This document shows, one piece after another, positions 59,620-64,000 of a DNA stretch of 64,000 nt. The notes below the pieces were generated by a model. The model made no database searches, was not told the DNA's origin, and was given only the letters and a program-made list of their open reading frames with translations. A program made the position numbers and the translations under genes. This stretch comes from Pelodera strongyloides (Eukaryota > Nematoda > Chromadorea > Rhabditida > Rhabditidae). How positions within the stretch are numbered: the first letter of the stretch is position 1; each line of letters begins with the position of its first letter. The stretch spans positions 62,001 to 126,000 of the forward strand of contig JAANDG010000310.1 of NCBI GenBank assembly GCA_036852015.1, read 5' to 3'.

Positions 59620-62600
59620 TTAGTAAAAGATTGATTTGAAGAAACTTCTCGAAGCAGGTTTTGCCACACACTTCTGTGTGTTTCCAGGTGGATTTTCGTA
59701 GCCATCTTTACATTCACACTGAAAATAAACGAATATAAATTTAGAAAATTTGGGTTGCCTAAGACCATTTATTACGTTGCAAAATCCCGGCAGAACTCTG
59801 GCCTCCAACCGCGCAGCGCCCCTTCTTTTTGCACCCCCCCCCCCCCCCCACCCAAAAAAAAATTTGGTTGCCACCCCCCCCCCCCCCCACGCGCAGCCCC
59901 CCTTTTTGCCCCCCCCCCCACGCGGCTGGTCGGGGGTCAGGGGTGCGCTGCGGGGTTGAGGTCCCCGAGCACCGCGCACCCAGCCGCGTAGTTTGCATGC
60001 TACGCGGCTGGGTGCGCCCCCTCTGCGCGGTCCGCGGTTGTTTACGCCCGCACTGGAAACTGCGCGGCTGGCTACGTGTGCAAGTGCGCACTCCAATTTG
60101 CGCTGCGTACCCAGGAAAGATATAGTTTGCGCAGCAAAAGTATATGGAAAAGGCATGAGGCCGGATTACTCGGCAACAATATGCAAATTTCTCTCAACGT
60201 TTCCATTCGGATGCCATTTCTTTGCAGGACTCAACCCCCTTCCCCCACCAATAAGCTCGATTATCGAGAAAAAAGAAGCGATCGAGGTGCGCAGTTTCTA
60301 ATACCAAGAAAATAAACATTTTATTTTCTTGGTACACTGTTTTAGCACTCGTTCAGATACGAAAACAGTGCCTCATTGTGAGCTATAAGCGAGAGTGCGG
60401 GTTCGACACTTGCATTTCCTTTTTTTGCTACGATGAATTCCTGCAATGTTGCGGCAACGCTGTATGTGTTCATTTTATTAATTGAATAAAGAGTTATATA
60501 AACTTATAAGTAATTATTTTGGTTCAAAGGTTCACCTTGTAAGTGCAGTGATCCTGTACTGCCTCGTCAATTGAACATGTTCCGCTGGTTGATGGGCAGT
60601 TGACCCTACTGGGCATATAACCCAGGCAGGGATCCGTTTTTGCTAAATAGAAAATATGAGGTTTTAAAGTGAATAAATACATTGCTAGAATATCGGGCGG
60701 TGAGAGCCCGATGCGAAGACTAGGTCAAAAGGCGCCTGATAAAAAAAATCGAATAAAAAAATCTGCCGCTATACATCTAATTGGTAAGCTCGCGAGAACT
60801 TGACTGCTGGCTTTAAAGTCTTAAAGCGAATAACGGCCGGTTTTTGGAACGTATCTTGGATAGGTGCCTTCATCGGTACGCTAAGTGGGGGTCGTCTTGG
60901 GGTCCATTTTTTATTCTAAACTTACTCATCTGCATATGATGCACGGGGCTGCAGTACGTGAAAATACGTTTCAAAAACAGGTTGTTATTTCGCTTTCACC
61001 ATCAGAATCAGAGTTTCGCGATGCTTAAAGCGAAATACAGGCCGGTTTTTGAAACGCATTGCATACACCTGCTTTATTATGCATCATATGCAAATGAGCA
61101 AAAATTAGTATAAGAACTAGACCCGAGTCAGACACCACTTTGCATAAATGCATAGGAATGCAAGTACTTGAGATGCGTTTCAAAAACCGGCCGGTATTTC
61201 GCTTTAAAGGGTCCGGCTCACGAGTAATTAATACTTTTGCTAGTGTTAAATAATATTCGGGTTCTCGATACGAGTTGACACATGGGTTAGTTACATCACA
61301 AAGATGCGCACAGGAACATATGTAAATAAAAAATTAAATTAAATTAAGACAGTAAAACGGTAAAAAAGGAAATGTGTACAGGTAACCGGAAATACAGAGT
61401 CGGGATATTATAAAGTCAGGATATTATAATTGATCGGTTCCTAGTGGCTATAATTGCAAAAATACGGAGAGTCGGGATATTGACGTGTTTCATAGCTATG
61501 CTCTCTGCACAATGACTTTCCCATGTGTAAACTCATCATCATTTATATCATGTGTAAACTCATCATCATTTATATGATGCACACTTATATATTTTATATA
61601 ATGTGTCAATAAATTATATTATATTATAACTCGTACGGAGAACTGGAATTATGTTAAACCAGCAAAATTATGTTTTTCTCGTGAGCCTGACACTTTAATA
61701 CTCACTCCAGCTATTTATGATGATGTGTCCATGTGCATGAAACTCGATTAGGTGAAAATAAACATACATATTAATCTTAGGGCACCTGCGAGGCGAGGTT
61801 CGAATTTACGCTTTTCATATTAGGCAAAAAAATCATATAAAGGTGAGACGCCCTTACTGTTGCATTCTCCTGATGCGTCTGCCGTGTAGCACACGAAACA
61901 ACTGCAGCTCTTCGTTCCGAAGGCATCAACTATGCAAGTTCCGTTTCCGCATTCAAATCCAGCACATGGGCTTTCTGAAAGCATAAATGAGCGTGCTTGT
62001 TTGTTTAGTTGTTTGTGGCAGTACTAGTAGTGACCGTGATCAATCCACAAGATTCCCCATGTCCTGTCTATACAAAATTTGCGTAAATGCATAAGAGTTG
62101 ACCATTATCCATTTCTTTTAAAGCGAAATGCTAGCCTCTTTGGAAAATTTGCATATGATAAGCAAATCCTATGTATCCTATGCTAATTTTGTACGATTGC
62201 CGTGGACGATCGTACAAAATTAGCATAGGATACATAGGATTTGCTTATCATATGTAAATTTTCCAAAGGGGCTAGCATTTCGCTTTAAGAGGTGCTTACG
62301 GCTCGAGTACCCATATACAGAGACGCTTACACAAACATACACTCTTACCTGTTGTAATATTCAACGAGAAATTGATCAAATCAGTCAGTTCGGTTGCAGA
62401 GTACTGTAGAATAACTATAGTGGTTGCTGTGTTCAGCGTCTCATTCACATCCTTTCCGGTTTCACTAAAATATTTACAAGGTAAAGGAAATACTAAAATT
62501 TCTATAATCAAAATCGGGTGGAGTGCGGGCTAGGGTCTGGCGTGCAGATGGCACGGAAATCAATTCAGAATAAAATGCACTTCGCACATTTATCCAAGCA

Positions 62601-63484
62601 TTATCGTGAAAAGATGCAGGACTTGGCAAGAGCCTGGTGAGACTGCTCCAACATTGCGTGAGAATTACGGCGGTGCCGACTCCAAACAGTGGTTTTGCCG
62701 ACCCAACTCCCACGCCTTTTTCAAATTTTTCGACCCGGGGCGGAAACTAGGACCGTGCAGAGTCGGACTTCGCTTTAGTTGGGTCGGCACTTTGGGTCGG
62801 AGAGGAACATAGTAGTTATAAAACTCTGAACTTTTGCAGTGTTGAAAGTTGAGTTTTTGTTTGCGCGTACATTTTCTAACAAGTTCCATTGTAAAGCAAC
62901 GTGTTTATAGCCGTATGTGTAAAATGTGCAAGTAGAATCATCGAAGGTGATATTCTGCCGAAGTTCACATCCAATCGGGGAGGTGCCTGTGAGGTCTCAG
63001 CAAGGACATAAAAATACAAATTACTAACTCGAGAAGTGTCTTTCCCGTCGTACCGTCAATTGCAGTTAGTCGTACAGTTGAGCCATTTAACTGAGCGGCA
63101 ATGTCAATGAAAATGGGATAATTGTCTCCAGATATGATCTAAACATTGAATGTATCGTAGTTATGGAAGATCTATGCATTACGCTTGACTACACTAAGCA
63201 AGGACAACATGACTTCATCATTTCATTGTGTTGCGCACTATGTGGTTTTATTTATTTAATAAATAAACCAACAACAAACAAATTTGGCCATGGGATTGTT
63301 TGCTGTTTTAGCACCTCAGTTGCTCAGAAAGGAAATGAAAAAAAATATATTGAAAGAACGTCACACACTCTTATTTCTTAGCAACTCACCTTTGTGCTGC
63401 AATTGAAGTTCAGTGCACTTTCGTACGAGACAGAAGTAGAATTGTCCGCAAACACAGTGACCGCGGAAGCACACGGCGTTGCTC
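59620..63484 (-). CDS. Secreted protein with EGF-like modules (5' partial)
   Basis: Six exons run leftwards from an acceptor at 63484: 63390-63484, 63029-63138, 62349-62464, 61858-61974, 60536-60642, 59620-59718; phases agree and the total is 213 codons before the stop. The N-terminal part (about 115 residues) is a beta-rich extracellular domain with several NxS/T sites (NSTS, NCST, NGST, NETL, NITT); it may be CUB-like. Then come EGF-like modules: CAGFECGNGTCIVDAFGTKS with CSCFVC; PCLGYMPSRVNCPSTSGTC; CECKDGYENPPGNTQKC. No membrane segment follows, so a secreted or matrix protein is likely. The start is off the right edge. Polyadenylation signal AATAAA at 59601-59606. A further open segment near 62910-62990 (GTSPIGCELRQNITF) could be an optional exon, but its phases do not fit both neighbours. 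Confidence 0.78.
59836..60018. repeat. Poly-C rich block and palindrome in EGF-gene intron
   Basis: Three runs of 9-17 C at 59836-59920, then GCGCACCCAGCCGCGTAG mirrored by CTACGCGGCTGGGTGCGC across TTTGCATG (59975-60018). Confidence 0.85.
60821..60997. mobile_element. Diverged MITE of the AGCGAAAT family
   Basis: TTAAAGCGAATAACGGCCGG ... AACAGGTTGTTATTTCGCTTTCA. The right TTAA is lost. Confidence 0.8.
61025..61207. mobile_element. MITE of the AGCGAAAT family, full length
   Basis: TTAAAGCGAAATACAGGCCG ... CCGGCCGGTATTTCGCTTTAA, in intron 60643-61857. Confidence 0.9.
61204..61698. mobile_element. TTAA element sharing its boundary with the preceding MITE
   Basis: Termini TTAAAGGGTCCGGCTCACGA and CTCGTGAGCCTGACACTTTAA, related to the ends at 51853. 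It uses the same TTAA (61204-61207) that closes the element at 61025. Confidence 0.6.
62118..62288. mobile_element. Near-perfect 171-bp palindromic MITE
   Basis: TTAAAGCGAAATGCTAGCCT ... AGGGGCTAGCATTTCGCTTTAA. The arms run almost to the centre (TTTTGTACGATTG / CGATCGTACAAAA) with very few mismatches. In intron 61975-62348. Confidence 0.93.
62697..62790. repeat. Small inverted repeat
   Basis: TGCCGACCCAAC is mirrored by GTTGGGTCGGCA, enclosing about 70 bp. Remnant of another palindromic element in intron 62465-63028. Confidence 0.55.
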
Positions 63485-63734
63485 CTAAATAAATCAATAC
63501 ATGATATAATCCACGATTAACTCTATAGAATTAAGGCAACAATATGTTTATTTGTGAAAAGCATTTTTGACCGTTTGCATTCCCATATGTTGTATGCAAA
63601 TGAATATAATAATAATAAAAACCGCGCAATATCATGCATTTTTTTGCACGCTGGTTTTCATGGTAAGCAGTAAGCAGTACAGTTTACCATAGGTTTCAAA
63701 AGCTGACTGTTGGTAAGATGAGAATGTTATTAAA

Positions 63735-63916
63735 TTAAAGCAAAATACCAGCCGGTTTTTGAAACGCATTGTGTGTGGACAACTGGACTCTTGCGTGTTT
63801 ATGCTAATTCGAATTTAGCTCGATTTTTTATTCCAATTTATGTTCATTTGCATAAGCTGCATAAGAATGCTGGTGTGCTCGATGTGTTTCAAAAACCGGC
63901 CGGTGTTTCGCTTTAA
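63735..63916. mobile_element. MITE of the AGCGAAAT family, full length
   Basis: TTAAAGCAAAATACCAGCCG ... CCGGCCGGTGTTTCGCTTTAA, with the standard centre. The left terminus carries AGCAAAAT instead of AGCGAAAT. Confidence 0.9.
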
Positions 63917-64000
63917 GCACAGGTAGCTGCGCGCGTAGCGCGGAACATTAGAGGTTCGACTCCTTTCAGCGTTACAGTTTGACAATTTGTGGGGTAACTA

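Noticed and set aside
59620..60156. Long minus-strand open frame of 178 codons
   Set aside because: Only its last 33 codons are a real exon (59620-59718). The rest is a poly-G block and a palindrome inside the intron, and gives a low-complexity Gly/Arg protein.
62910..62992. Possible extra exon of the EGF-containing gene
   Set aside because: Its protein-like frame needs phase 1 before and offers only phase 0 donors after, while the flanking exons join directly in phase 2.
63919..63975. tRNA-like stretch with AGAGGTTCGACTCC
   Set aside because: B-box match only; no convincing A box or cloverleaf.

Overview
The window is eukaryotic, A+T-rich and intron-dense. It most likely comes from a nematode: an interstitial (TTAGGC)n array, the nematode telomere repeat, lies at 24871-24914; introns are mostly a few hundred bases with GT-AG ends and short TTTCAG/TTTAG acceptors; and the proteins include a diverged receptor-kinase-like pseudokinase and a cysteine-rich GPI-type protein. 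I cannot name the species. All gene models were built by hand by chaining exons whose splice phases agree; no transcript was available.

Layout. (1) 284-13834 (+): the catalytic part of a USP4/11/15-type ubiquitin protease, whose 5' part lies off the left edge. Its 5.6-kb intron 3554-9175 holds a complete nuclear receptor gene on the opposite strand (4952-8703), with a thyroid-hormone-receptor-like DNA-binding domain. (2) 14.2-18.3 kb: repeats, including a 1.55-kb foldback element derived from a Tc1/mariner transposon. (3) 18412-28732 (-): an 11-exon, 333-aa kinase-fold protein that begins with a signal-peptide-like segment and has lost the VAIK lysine, the HRD aspartate and the DFG aspartate. 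Its 6.3-kb intron contains, on the opposite strand, a complete 10-exon gene for a 350-aa cysteine-rich, probably GPI-anchored protein (20846-25245). (4) 30464-37866 (-): a 16-exon, 589-aa type I membrane protein with a cysteine-rich ectodomain, a furin-like site and a long acidic stalk; I do not recognise its family. (5) 37.9-49.8 kb: repeat-rich, with no gene I can support. (6) 49858-54111 (-): a 337-aa membrane-anchored short-chain dehydrogenase. (7) 57113-57382 (-): the start of a very basic Lys/Ala/Pro-rich protein. (8) 59620-63484 (-): the 3' part of a secreted EGF-containing protein running off the right edge.

The genes do not look like one pathway. The shared theme is architecture. Two genes are nested antisense in introns of others, and more than 20 palindromic MITE-like elements, most bounded by TTAA, sit in introns and intergenic DNA. 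Several fill most of an intron, and two abut coding exons closely enough to supply part of a splice acceptor and a stop codon or donor. tRNA-derived SINE-like repeats and several (GA/CT)n tracts make up most of the rest.
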